64,000 nucleotides of DNA from Cyprinodon diabolis (lineage: Eukaryota > Chordata > Actinopteri > Cyprinodontiformes > Cyprinodontidae), in the NCBI GenBank assembly GCA_030533445.1, contig CM060062.1, positions 2,858,456-2,922,455 of the forward strand, read 5' to 3'. Position 1 is the first letter of the stretch; each line of letters begins with the position of its first letter. The notes beneath the pieces were generated by a model. The model was not told the origin of the DNA. It saw only the letters and a program-made list of their open reading frames with translations, and did not search any database. A program made the position numbers and the translations under genes. This document shows, piece by piece, positions 49,203 to 60,708 of the stretch.

Positions 49203-49431
49203 GATAATAATTGAACTTTATTGATCTCACATTGGAGAAATTCCCTCTCTGAATTTAACCCTTCCTTTTGGGGAGCAGTGGGCTGCCTTTGTGCGGCGCC
49301 CGAGGAGCAGTGTGGGGTTAAGGGTCCTCCTCAGGGAGCTAGAATGGAGGCTCTGTGGATCGAACCGGGTACTTGCAACCTTCTCAGAGTCCCAGCCGAC
49401 TACTCTAACCACTAGACCACCATCCCTCCAG
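49203..49431 (-). mobile_element. tRNA-derived SINE
   Basis: The minus strand from about 49430 reads GGGATGGTGGTCTAGTGGTT, with a good A box (TGGTCTAGTGG), and has a B-box-like GGTTCGATCCA about 50 bp later. The body continues GTACCCGGTTCGATCCACAG, CCACACTGCTCCTCGGGCGC and ends near AGATCAATAAAGTTCAATTA, a layout typical of fish tRNA-SINEs. It cannot be a tRNA gene because the anticodon arm and acceptor pairing are not intact. Confidence 0.78.
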
Positions 49432-49439
49432 GAAAGGTT

Positions 49440-51284
49440 TTTGCTTCATATACATTCTGCAAAACAAACTTATAAGCTTTATATTTTATTGCTTTTTTGA
49501 TTTAGTTATGTCTTTTAAAATTTAATTCATTAATTTCATTTAGCAAAGCAGTTTTGTTTTTGCCATACAGGTAAGTTTTGCACTTTTCTGTTGGAACCAT
49601 GAAGAATAAAACAGAAACACTTATATTGTTATTAAACTGGTTTATTTCACTACGTCTAGTAGTTCAGATGGGAGACAGTAAATGGTCTCACCATGGCTCA
49701 GGTCTGTGACTGATCTGTTCACTGAAATAAAGGACCAAAAAATGATGAAAAGCTACTAAAACAGCTATCTTGGATGCAGAGGTCGGTCTTGCTGCCTCAG
49801 CGTTCCGAGTTTTTGTTCAGACTTTTTCAGGCATTTATGCTTAAATCTGTTCAAAGTTCAGAAATTCTGATTTCTGAGTCTAAAAGGAGGTGACATAACT
49901 GAAAAACACAACCAGGAAATGAGGCGTACGTTTTACCTCAGGGATTTCACAACAATATGAGGTCTGTGAAAAGCACTTTGACACAAATCCAGTTTAATGG
50001 AAACTAAAAGGAACAATGAACTTTGACCTGCATGGTCTTTTTTCTTTGGTTTTTAGTAAAAGTGATTTTATAGGACTGTTGGTTTACCATGACTACAGTA
50101 AAATACCAACAACACATAGAAAACCTCTGAAAGGCGTTTGGCCTGAATTTATGGAAGACTCTCAGGAAGATGAAGATACACTTGAAAGGACCACAGCCAA
50201 AAAAAAACAACAACCGCACAGCTTTCCAATAGTCTCAAAAGACTAAAAAGCACAAAGTTGATCCAGATTACCCACTAAATACATAAAAACCATCAATGAA
50301 TCCCAAAAGAGCTTCAACAGATACAGAACCTATAGTCTGTCAACCATCCTGTATCTGTTTATACTGCAGAGAACCAAGGTCACTGATCAGACAGAGGCTA
50401 AAATAAACAGGAGCAAGTATAAATAGCTACGATACTCAGAACAACCATAGAAACAGGAAACATCCCTCTGAAGGGGGAGGGGTTCGTCCTGTTTTTGTTG
50501 CACCTTCTTCTATGCAACGTTTTTCTTCCACTAAACTTTCCAGTTAATCTTCTTGTAATCAGCGCTCTGTAAATGGTTAGTTTCCTTAGCAGGGACCTTT
50601 TGTTCCTTAGTGTGGAATCAACACGTGTCCATTGCTTCTTTATTGGCCTTATTTTAATTTGCTGATTGAATTAAAACAAAATATGTTTTGTGTTTCATTA
50701 GCTGCAGGCTATAAATAAACCATTATAAAAACTTCAAATACAACAAATTGTCTTTAATGAATTTTTATATTGTCAAGTTTTGAGTTTTTTATGGATACAA
50801 ATGATCATTGTTTACTGAGTGAGCTTTGCAGGGATCCACTCAGACGAATACCCCAAACCACCACTAAAGATATTTAGTTAAAGAAGAGCCATAGAGTCAC
50901 AGACGAGGTCCAAGCTGCCTTAAACATTTCTAAAAAAAGGACAAAAAAAATCATTGTTTGAACCTCCTCGAGGAGGATAAGATTAATTTAAAAAAAAGCA
51001 GCAGATAGAAGAAGAAAATGCTCAGTTTTTAGAGACAAGCACATAGAAAAAGTTCAGCGTAATAAACATGAATCCATAGCGGGTGTGGGGCCTGATTTCT
51101 GAACGTTTGCCTTCCTGTGGAAATGCTGGTTTCGGGAAAACGGGAATAGGTTTTCTCTTTAGCCTGTTCTCATGAGCCATTCGGCTCCCAGTTAGTCGGA
51201 GGATTTCAGATAACAGGTGTAACTGGAAAAACACTACCTAACATCCATAGACACTCTAACCCATGTCCTAACCTATAGATACTG
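49440..51284. other. Intron 6, no recognised feature
   Basis: AT-rich unique-looking sequence. No conserved ORF, transposon end or tandem repeat was recognised. Confidence 0.5.
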
Positions 51285-51287
51285 GAA

Positions 51288-52310
51288 TTCAATTCAATTC
51301 AGTTTATTTCTATAGGTCCAATTCACAACACATGTCATCTCAAGGCACTTTACAGTTCAACCAGATCATTCAGTCAAATTGATTCAAAGTTTTCTATCTA
51401 AGGAAAACAAGCTGATTGCATCATGTAATTGACTCTTCAACAATCCCTCACACTAAGCATGCTTGTAGCGACCGTGGAGAGGAAAAGCTCCCTTTTGAAC
51501 AGGAAGAAACCTCCAGCAGAACCAGGCTCAGTGTGAGCGGCCATCTGCTGAGGCCGACTGGGGTTCAAGGAGACAGAAGCAGAGATAGAAATTGTTCAAA
51601 CTTAGAAACAGAGTCCAGTAGATTGTTTTTGTTTTACTTTTTCGGAATAACTAAAAGATCTGCCTCCCATTCTACTTTTAGAAATTCTAGGAACCACTAG
51701 TAAACCTGCAGATTGAGAGCGAAGTGCTCTGTTAGGAACATCAGGAACAATCAGATCTCTGATATAAGATGGAGCTTGGCCATTTCAGGCTTTATATGTG
51801 AGAAGGAGGATTTTAAATTCTATTCTGGATTTAACAGGAAGCCAATGAAGAGAAGCCAGGATAGGAGAGACATGATCTCTCTTTTTCATTTTCATCAGAA
51901 CTCTGGCTGCAGCATTTTGGATCAGCTGAAGGCTTTTAACTACAGTTTGTGGACTTCCTGATAGTAAAGAATTACAATAGTCCAGCCTTGAAGTAACAAA
52001 TGCATGGACTAGTTTCTCAGCATCACCCCTGGACAGGAGATTTTTCATTTTTGCAATATTCCTCAGATGAAAGAAGGAAATTCTAGAAACCTCTTTGATC
52101 TGGGATTTAAATGACAGGTCCTGATCAAAATTAACACCAAGATTTTTTACTTTTACTGAAATCAGTTTAATCCCATCCAAATGAAGTGACTGGCTAATCA
52201 GCTTCTTTTTCAAAGATTCTGGTCCAAAGACTATAACTTCTATTTTGTCTGCATTCAGAAGCAGAAAGTTAAGAGTCATCCAGGTTTTTATGTCTTCAGA
52301 CATGCCTGTA
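51288..52310 (-). mobile_element. L2-group LINE, copy 7 (RT C-terminal half)
   Basis: The minus strand at 51785-52303 encodes MTLNFLLLNADKIEVIVFGP, GVNFDQDLSFKSQIKEVSRI, HAFVTSRLDYCNSLLSGSPQ and ILASLHWLPVKSRIEFKILL, the part of the polymerase after the RT active site. It overlaps copy 2 at its C-terminus. The 3' UTR (51288-51590) is joined to the coding part by a deletion, with a short unrelated motif at 51590-51645. Antisense to the gene. Confidence 0.88.
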
Positions 52311-52410
52311 ATCTATGTAATGGGTTAGCTTCATCTGGATTATAGACAGATATAGCTGGGTATCATCAGCATAACAGTGGAGATTAATCCCATGCTGTCT
52401 AATAATTCTA

Positions 52411-52641
52411 ATAGTTAGAATCAGGAATCGAAACATCAGGTTTCAGAGATCTCTGGAGTGAACATAGGCCTAGGCGTACCACAACGGTTTAACACTCTGG
52501 CGTCCTTCAGCTGACTGAACGCTCCTCTTAAGCTCAGCAGAGCAGCCTCAATGAGCCGTAGGTGTAGGCCACGCCCACCTGTCAACAACAATCATCTGTG
52601 GAAGAGAATAAGCAGAGCACAGAACATGGAACCCTGACAAC
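52411..52641. repeat. Dispersed repeat, MITE-free copy of the 36-38 kb block
   Basis: It matches 37105-38172 without the MITE: CCTAGGCGTACCACAACGGT, CAGCTGACTGAACGCTCCTC, then TTAA (52528-52531) and GCTCAGCAGAGCAGCCT. It ends AACATGGAACCCTGACAAC. This is the empty-site counterpart of MITE copy 2. Confidence 0.92.
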
Positions 52642-54985
52642 TTTAACATGTGTCCTGACCTATAGATCCTTTAACATGTGTCCTGACCTATAGATCCTTT
52701 AACATGTGTCCTGACCTATAGATCCTTTAACATGTGGGCTGACCTATAGATCCTTTAACATGTGTCCTGACCTATAGATCCTTTAACATGTGTCCCGACC
52801 TATAGATCCTTTAACATGTGTCCCGACCTATAGATCCTTTAACATGTGTCCTGACCTATAGATCCTTTAACATGTGGGCTGACCTATAGATCCTTTAACA
52901 TGTGGGCTGACCTATAGATCCTTTAACATGTGTCCTGACCTATAGATCCTTTAACCTGTGTCCTGACCTATAGATCCTTTAACATGTGTCCTGACCTATA
53001 GATCCTTTAACCTGTGTCCTGCTTTAACATGTGTCCTGACCTATAGATCCTTTAACATGTGGGCTGACCTATAGATCCTTTAACATGTGTCCTGACCTAT
53101 AGATCCTTTAACATGTGTCCTGACCTATAGATCCTTTAACATGTGGGCTGACCTATAGATCCTTTAACATGTGTCCTGACCTATAGATCCTTTAACATGT
53201 GTCCTGACCTATAGATCCTTTAACATGTGTCCTGACCTATAGATCCTTTAACCTGTGTCCTGCTTTAACATGTGTCCTGACCTATAGATCCTTTAACATG
53301 TGGGCTGACCTATAGATCCTTTAACATGTGTCCTGACCTATAGATCCTTTAACATGTGGGCTGACCTATAGATCCTTTAACATGTGTCCTGACCTATAGA
53401 TCCTTTGACATGTTTCCTGACCTATAGATCCTTTAACCTGTGTCCTGACCTATAGATCCTTTAACATGTGTCCTGACCTATAGATCCTTTAACATGTGTC
53501 CTGACCTATAGATCCTTTAACATGTGGGCTGACCTATAGATCCTTTAACGTGTGTCCTGACCTATAGATCCTTTAACATGTGGGCTGACCTATAGATCCT
53601 TTAACATGTGTCCTGACCTATAGATCCTTTAACATGTGTCCTGACCTATAGATCCTTTAACCTGTGTCCTGCTTTAACATGTGTCCTGACCTATAGATCC
53701 TTTAACATGTGGGCTGACCTATAGATCCTTTAACATGTGGGCTGACCTATAGATCCTTTAACATGTGTCCTGACCTATAGATCCTTTAACATGTGTCCCG
53801 ACCTATAGATCCTTTGACATGTTTCCTGACCTATAGATCCTTTAACATGTGTCCTGACCTATAGATCCTTTAACATGTGTCCTGACCTATAGATCCTTTA
53901 ACATGTGTCCTGACCTATAGATCCTTTAACATGTGTCCTGCTTTAACATGTGTCCTGACCTATAGATCCTTTAACATGTGGGCTGACCTATAGATCCTTT
54001 AACATGTGTCCTGACCTATAGATCCTTTAACATGTGTCCTGACCTATAGATCCTTTAACATGTGGGCTGACCTATAGATCCTTTAACATGTGGGCTGACC
54101 TATAGATCCTTTAACGTGTGTCCTGACCTATAGATCCTTTAACATGTGTCCTGACCTATAGATCCTTTAACATGTGTCCTGACCTATAGATCCTTTGACA
54201 TGTTTCCTGACCTATAGATCCTTTAACATGTGTCCTGACCTATAGATCCTTTAACATGTGGGCTGACCTATAGATCCTTTAACGTGTGTCCTGACCTATA
54301 GATCCTTTAACATGTGTCCTGACCTATAGATCCTTTAACGTGTGTCCTGACCTATAGATCCTTTAACGTGTGTCCTGACCTATAGATCCTTTAACGTGTG
54401 TCCTGACCTATAGATCCTTTAACATGTGTCCTGACCTATAGATCCTTTGACATGTTTCCTGACCTATAGATCCTTTAACATGTGTCCTGACCTATAGATC
54501 CTTTAACATGTGTCCTGACCTATAGATCCTTTAACATGTGTCCTGCTTTAACATGTGTCCTGACCTATAGATCCTTTAACATGTGGGCTGACCTATAGAT
54601 CCTTTAACATGTGTCCTGACCTATAGATCCTTTAACATGTGTCCCGACCTATAGATCCTTTGACATGTTTCCTGACCTATAGATCCTTTAACATGTGTCC
54701 TGACCTATAGATCCTTTAACGTGTGTCCTGACCTATAGATCCTTTAACATGTGGGCTGACCTATAGATCCTTTAACATGTGTCCTGACCTATAGATCCTT
54801 TAACATGTGGGCTGACCTATAGATCCTTTAACATGTGTCCTGACCTATAGATCCTTTAACATGTGTCCCGACCTATAGATCCTTTGACATGTTTCCTGAC
54901 CTATAGATCCTTTAACATGTGTCCTGGCCTATAGATACTTTAACATGTGTCCTGACCTATAGATCCTTTAACATGTGTCCTAACC
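52642..54985. repeat. 28-bp minisatellite
   Basis: About 83 tandem copies of a 28-bp unit, TTTAACATGTGTCCTGACCT followed by ATAGATCC. Main variants are GTGGGCTGACC, GTGTCCCGACC, AACGTGTG and GACATGTTTCC. A shortened unit, CCTGCTTTAACATG, occurs five times (near 53020, 53262, 53672, 53940 and 54543). The array lies in intron 6 and ends about 670 bp before the splice-site-A exon 7. Confidence 0.97.
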
Positions 54986-54989
54986 TATG

Positions 54990-55656
54990 GATACTTTAGA
55001 TCTCCCTCCTCCTCGCTGCCCATCCTGTCTGCTCTCTGCTTGTTGGCATGCGGATAGAGAGCCTCCCCCTTAATTTGAGTGAAAGAGAAGCTGTAGATTC
55101 AATCAATTATTGAAAGAGCAGGGGGTGGGGGTGGGTTGGAAAGGAGGGGATTGAGGGTAAAGCCTTGGTTGGTCAATGCACAACGCATTAGCCTCTCCTC
55201 AAATCTGTTTTGAAAGGTCCTGCATTCAGACAACAAAGGCAGGAGCACTTAAAGTTAACATCATTACTACCTCATCTGCAGCTCAGACTGCTGCACAGGA
55301 ATGAACGCCGGGTCGCTGGCATCTGAGAAAAGAGGAAACAACAGCCGAAGTGCAGCAAACACACATCAGCTGCTGACCGGTTACCGTTCAGGCCGTCGTG
55401 TTTGAGGCTCATCAGTTATTTAAATTCAAATAGCAGGACTGGTTAACGTTCCCTCCTTTAGTTTCATGTTTTACTTTTTTCATTGTTGTGTTCTTTATTT
55501 TCATGTTGAGGAGAAACCATTAAATTTGTCATTATTTGCTGCAGATATTTGAACAACTGCTCCATGTTACTTGTCATCATATTCATTGCTTGAGTTTCCT
55601 TCCTCCCTTTTTTCTCCTCTTTTGCAAATATCCACCCAAACCTTTCTTTCCCACAG
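54990..55656. other. End of intron 6, no recognised feature
   Basis: Unique-looking sequence between the minisatellite and exon 7. It includes a G-rich stretch (GGGGGTGGGGGTGGGTTGG region, about 55123-55150), which might influence splicing of the next exon, but this is speculation. Confidence 0.5.
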
Positions 55657-55713
55657 AGGACAGTTCTCAGTTACCCGTCGCTACAGATGCTGCTAACAGC
55701 ACAGTCACCAATG
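55657..55713 (+). CDS. atp2b3: PMCA calcium pump, exon 7: optional splice-site-A exon (57 nt)
   Basis: The acceptor TTTCTTTCCCACAG is strong and the donor GTATGT follows at 55714. The exon is 57 bp and phase 1 at both ends, so it can be included or skipped in frame. It encodes EDSSQLPVATDAANSTVTN (residues 314-332 if included). This resembles the mammalian ATP2B2 site-A insert, which has LQLPAAD and later DSANASLVN, more than anything in mammalian ATP2B3, where I know only the 42-nt insert. It is very likely an alternative exon in the loop between the actuator domain and TM3. Expression is not shown by the sequence. Confidence 0.82.
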
Positions 55714-55957
55714 GTATGTGAGCATAAAGTTCTTCCCTTCCCTCAGTGAATGGAGCCCACAGTGAGAGTGACAGTAGCCCATGAGGGACATTTGAAGATG
55801 TCCTTCTGTTTCTTGACCCATGAAATGAGTGTCATTTTATTTCTCTTCCCTTTAGTATGTTTGTTTCTGCGTTTACTGAATTTGCTCCAGTGTCCCTGTC
55901 CCAGAATGAGAAATATGATCCGTCTGAGTGGAAATATTTCTCCTTTTTCTCCCTCAG

Positions 55958-55999
55958 GAAAACAAGCTGATGGAGCTGTGGAGAACAATCAGAATAAAG
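55958..55999 (+). CDS. atp2b3: PMCA calcium pump, exon 8: 42-nt splice-site-A exon
   Basis: It is preceded by the acceptor TTTTTCTCCCTCAG and followed by the donor GTAACA at 56000. The exon is exactly 42 nt, the length of the site-A exon shared by mammalian ATP2B1-3. It encodes GKQADGAVENNQNK, aligning with GKQQDGAMESSQTK of mammalian ATP2B3. Phase 1 at both ends allows in-frame inclusion or skipping. The segment sits next to the phospholipid-binding region ahead of TM3. Confidence 0.93.
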
Positions 56000-56434
56000 G
56001 TAACAAAAAGCTGATTAGTTTTAAATCATCTTTATATTTTTCCCTTCTAATTTTGGAATATTTTTCAGCTTGATTACAGAAACGTTTTTATAGGAAATTC
56101 AAAATATAAATTTGTTTTAGCTAAAAGGATGAAGCAAAACTCCTATTTTAATAACTAAAACATGTTTCTAGTAAGAATTATTGTAACTATCAGAATTCCT
56201 AGATTTAATATAACATTTTTATATATTATTTTATTTTAATATAACATTTTTAATTATAAAACATTATTCTTATTACAGTTCCTATTCATAAAGTGAACAC
56301 ATACAGTGCTTTCAGTTTTATTTAAGCAACTTTTTTTCCTTTTTTTCTATGTAGGACAAACAGCTACTATTAAACGACTGTGAAGCTTAAAAAAAATTAG
56401 CTTTTGAAGTTTTTTTCACTAAATATGTCAGGTT
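56000..56434. other. Start of intron 8, no recognised feature
   Basis: AT-rich unique-looking sequence. Confidence 0.55.
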
Positions 56435-56895
56435 TTGGTTGTGGTTTAAGATCCCAAATGCAGAGGCTGATAGGCAGGGGAGAGTTTTCGCAGTTTTAAT
56501 TAGTGGTAACAGTTAACAGTGTCAGGAATCCAAAATCCAACTTAAAATTTAACACAAACCAGAACCATGGAGACATCGGGGGAAAACAATCACAAGGAGC
56601 CAGGGTAATACGAGAAACCAGCACTGAGGAACTGCACAGGGAGAGTATGGCTCAGTTCGAATTCATGGGACGCGTCCTCAGAAGGCCAGATTTGAAGGCC
56701 GATGATGTCATAGCGCGGCACCGTGGTCTGGTCGGATTCCAAGATTCCTCGTTATGCGGCCTTAAAATGCATCCTTCTTTTAGCCTGATTTGAAGGACGG
56801 GTCCGATGTATCCTCGGTATCCTTGGATATCCCAGCATTCATTGCGAGACCAAGCAAGCCATGATCAGGGGAAAGGTTACTTGGCGCCAAACAGT
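56435..56895. repeat. Probable dispersed DNA-element remnants
   Basis: The segment 56435-56640 opens GGTTTTGGTTGTGGTTTAAG followed by CCCAAATGCAGAGGC, like 46035. From 56644 (TATGGCTCAGTTCGAATTC) to about 56895 it is CpG-richer and has the look of a fish MITE. Ends and target duplications could not be set. Confidence 0.4.
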
Positions 56896-58235
56896 GGTGA
56901 AAATTGGAAGTTCAGTTTAATATGATACAAGTATGAATAGTTACGTCTGAAATGAATGAAAATAGTTGTTTCACTGGTTATTGAGTCAGATATGTGGCGG
57001 TAATGTTTGATTTATCTAAAGGTTTTTATCTGTTACTATGTAAATAAGTTTGGCTGGAATTTAAAGAGAGATTCTAATATATCTGCAGAGTGGGGACTAT
57101 ACACAGGATTTTTAGTTTTTTATTGCCGTTTTCAACAATTTGCTTAACTGACCCAGTATTTTTTCAGTATTTTTTGTTGTTGAATATTAGAGATTTTGCA
57201 GATATATTTTAATTCATACATTGTTTAGATTTACTTATATATTTCTCTTTTATAGAATAGAAAATCCCTTTATTGTCCCACAATGGGCAAATTTACAGCA
57301 GCAGAAATTGAAATGGTCACACAAAATGTGGACCTTAGAAAAATGTATAAGAATAACATAATAGGGAAGAGTTAAAATATAAACAAAAATACTGTAAAGT
57401 GTTTTAACAATATCAGTCTGTGCACCTGGAGAATAACCAATATCCAGCTATGGACATTTTTACATTAATGGATATTTGAAAATAGCAGCAACATCAGAGA
57501 TGTGCAGAATGACAGCAGCAGGTTATTTAACTGACTAAGGTTTCTATCATTACATTTGATTTTATTTTTTCATGCTTTATTTCACTCTGGATTCCCATGA
57601 GTGCAGTCCTTCCAGTCTTTGTTCACTTTACAATAAAAAAACAAAATAAATAAACAGTTTTGAAAACTTTTGTATTCCTTCTTTTCCTGCTTTGTGTGTC
57701 AACTATCACGGTTGCTAAGCAACATAGCCTACGGCAGTGAAACCCGCCGAAGGGTAGAGCTGTTTGCATTTACAGCCAAAACTCTTACGGCCTCCTTATT
57801 TTCAAGGACTTGGAAGGATCCAGTCCAGGTACACCACGTCCTTGGAGGATGCAGCCCATGAATTAGAACAGAGCCCATATATGGTAGACTGAACAAAGAG
57901 AGGAGTAACGAGCAGATAGGGAGCTGGTGTGAAGAGAGGAGTCTAGGAAGGAGCCAGGGAAATGGACAGCAAGACAAGAGGGCAACAAATAAAAACCTAA
58001 GAACTCAACCATATTCAGAAAATACAACAAAACAGGAATTAAACCAATAAAACTAGAAAACATGGAACAAAGTAAAACATAACAGAACCAAGACTGTGAC
58101 AAATAGTGAACCGTGTAGTATTTGGATTAGTTCCTTCAGTAAATCAAAGGTCATGTCTGACCCTGTCCTCCTGTCAGTTCTCCCCTCAAATCTACAGCAG
58201 ATCCTGCTGCAGACCGTTAGCTGACGGAGTAACTG
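56896..58235. other. Intron 8, mostly unassigned
   Basis: AT-rich sequence. TTTATTGTCCCACAATGGGC at about 57270 resembles a phrase common at fish retroelement 3' ends. The segment 57880-58100 ends CAGAACCAAGACTGTGACA, another possible element end. No conserved ORF. Confidence 0.4.
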
Positions 58236-58646
58236 GGCTGGTAACCAGACCTCATGTCTGCAACTTTTCATATCTAAAGAGCCATGTTGCCCTGAGTCAC
58301 TTACAGCCACAAAATATTATATTAATTTTTCATAAAAACAACCTAATATTTTTGATAAATATCTGCAATAGGAAACATGTTGCCATTTAAAAAAAGTATA
58401 TATATTTGTATTTTTAGCTTTTTAAAATAATTGTAAAACATAACTTCTAAGTTAATTAAAAGAAAAATTGCACTAAAAATATATTTCTTTGTTCTTTACA
58501 TGTCACTGTTATGAAAATTCAAATATTCTTTATAAAGGTATTTGTTATAGTACATTAGTGAGTATCACTTTTAGCTATTATTAAGAGCAATCGGAGAAGA
58601 TCCAAGGAGCCACATGTTGCTCAGGAGCCGCAGGTTGCAGACCCAC
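58236..58646. mobile_element. Decayed relative of the 25938 hAT-type element
   Basis: AAGAGCCATGTTGCC near 58278 and CCGCAGGTTGCAGACCC near 58628 correspond to the left and right inner ends of the element at 25938-26995. The termini have mutated and no target duplication is visible. Confidence 0.55.
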
Positions 58647-58689
58647 TCAGAACATCACCTTTCCAGGAGATGCAGATATTTGCAGAGGT

Positions 58690-60108
58690 CCAGGTTCTGT
58701 CCAGGTTCTATCTCGGTTCTGTTCAGTTCGGTTCCAGTTCTGTTCAGGTTTTGTTTAGTCCGGTTCTGTTCACTTCTGTTCAGGTTCTGTTCCGGTTCTG
58801 TTCAGTTCAGTTCTGTTCCGGTTCTGTTCAGATTCTGTTCAGTTCTGTTCCTGTTCTGTTCAGTTTGATTCTGTTCTGTTCAGGTTCAGTTCCGGTTCTG
58901 TTCAGTTCAGTTCCGGTTCTGTTCTGTTCAGGTTCTGTTCCGGTTCTGTTCAGGTTCAGTTCCAGTTCTGTTCAGTTTTGTTCAGTTCAGTTCCGGTTCT
59001 GTTCAGGTTCTGTTCCGGTTCTGTTCAGGTTCAGTTCCAGTTCTGTTCAGTTTTGTTCAGTTCTGTTCCGGTTCTGTTCTGTTCAGTTCAGTTCCGGGTC
59101 TGTTCTGTTCTGTTCCGGTTCTGTTCAGGTTCAGTTCCAGTTCTGTTCAGTTTTGTTCAGTTCTGTTCCGGTTCTGTTCTGTTCAGTTCAGTTCCGGGTC
59201 TGTTCTGTTCTGTTCCGGTTCTGTTCAGGTTCAGTTCCGGTTCTGTTCAGTTCAGTTCCGGTTCTGTTCAGTTCTGTTCAGGTTCTGTTCCGGTTCTGTT
59301 CAGGTTCTGTTCCAGGTCTGTTCAGTTCGGTTCAGTTCCTAATCTGTTCAGGTTCTGTTCCGGTTCTGTTCAGGTTATGTTCCGGTTCTGTTCTGTTCAG
59401 TTCAGTTCCGGGTCTGTTTTGGTTCTGTTCAGTTTTGTTCAGTTCTGTTCCGGTTCTGTTCTGTTCTGTTCCGGTTCTGTTCAGTTTGGTTCCGTTCTGT
59501 TCCGGTTCTGTTTAGTTCTGTTCAGGTTCTGTTCAGTTGTGTTCAGTTCTGTTCCGGTTCTGCTCCGGTTCTGTTTAGTTCTGTTCAGGTTCTGTTGAGT
59601 TTGGTTCCGGTTCTGTTCAGGTTCTGTTCAGTTCAGTTCTGGTTCTGTTCTGGTTCTGTTCAGGTTCTGTTCCGGTTCCGTTCAGAATCTGTTCAGTTCA
59701 GTTCTGTTCTGTTCTGGTTCTGTTCAGGTTCTGTTCCGGTTCTGTTCAGTTCGGTTCCGTTCTGTTCCGGTTCTGTTCAGTTCTGTTCAGGTTTTGTTCA
59801 GGTTCTGTTCCGGGTCTGTTCAGTTCTGTTCAGGTTCTGTTCCGGTTCTGTTCAGGTTATGTTCCGGTTCTGTTCTGTTCAGTTCAGTTCCGGGTCTGTT
59901 CTGGTTCTGTTCCGGTTCGGTTCAGTTCACTTCCGGGTCTGTTCTGGTTCTGTTCAGTTCTGTTCCGGTTCTGTTCCGGTTCTGCTCCGGTTCTGTTTAA
60001 TTCTGTTCAGGTTCTGTTCTGGTTCTGTTCTGGTTCTGTTCAGGTTCTGTTTGGTTCAGTTCAGTTCCGGGTCTGTTCTGGTTCTGTTCAGGTTCTGTTC
60101 AGTTCTGA
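58690..60108 (+). repeat. 1.4-kb GTTCTGTTC-based minisatellite
   Basis: The array consists of short GTTCTGTTC, GTTCCG, GTTCAG and GTTCAGTTCC modules in shifting order. Larger blocks recur, for example the segment around 58970-59100 is repeated at 59100-59220. The plus strand is nearly all G, T and C. Long open frames coding Ser/Val/Phe/Cys/Leu repeats are artefacts. The array ends 435 bp before exon 9. Confidence 0.96.
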
Positions 60109-60543
60109 TGGTTTATAAATGTCTGTAATTGAGTCCTGGAGTTTTAACGGCTTAAAGATGGTTTGATTCCTGCTGCATTAATCTGTAGCAGGAATCACTA
60201 TCATCCTTTTTCTTACTAATCTTTTTCACAATCACCTGAAATTTGTCATGAACTAAAGAAAGACACCAAACTGTTGTTCAGGTCTGATAAACAGAATTTT
60301 TTATGGATTTGCTCCTTCAATGCAGGTGAAGATGCTGACAGGCTGCTTTACTGCTCATTAGCCGCCTGCTTGTGTTGTTGATACTTTAGGAGATGAAGGC
60401 CTTCAAATATATTTCCAATGTTTTCAAGCTCTCTAAACTATTGTTCTGGTTGGATCTGAGCATTTATGCTGCATGGACCACGCCCCAATAAGCTGAGGTC
60501 AAAGTTCATGTAAAATCTGTTGTTTTTTTGTTTTTGTTTTTAG
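60109..60543. other. End of intron 8, no recognised feature
   Basis: Unique-looking sequence ending in a T-rich tract and the exon 9 acceptor. Confidence 0.6.
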
Positions 60544-60708
60544 CCAAGAAGCAGGATGGGGGAGTTGCTATGGAGATGCAGCCCTTAAAGAGCGCAGAGG
60601 GAGGAGAAGTGGAGGACAGAGAGAAGAAGAAGACCAGCGTTCCAAAGAAGGAGAAGAGCGTGTTGCAGGGGAAGCTGACCAAACTGGCCGTTCAGATTGG
60701 CAAAGCAG
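60544..60708 (+). CDS. atp2b3: PMCA calcium pump, exon 9 (segment before TM3)
   Basis: The acceptor TTTGTTTTTAG ends at 60543. The exon is 165 bp, phase 1 at both ends, and encodes residues 347-401 of the form with both site-A exons. [30 protein letters not shown] and [20 protein letters not shown] follow in order; the [20 protein letters not shown] plus EREKKK combination is closest to ATP2B3. The basic-acidic stretch is the acidic-phospholipid-responsive region leading into TM3. The donor inferred from the reading frame is GTCCAC at 60709, a poor match to GTRAGT. The next exon (TM3) is not in the window. Confidence 0.95.

Noticed and set aside
49380..49431. A tRNA gene on the minus strand
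   Set aside because: A- and B-box-like motifs are present, but the cloverleaf is not intact and the sequence continues into a SINE body.
58670..60128. Plus-strand ORFs rich in Ser, Val, Phe and Cys
   Set aside because: They are by-products of the GTTCTGTTC minisatellite, open in several frames and with no domain.
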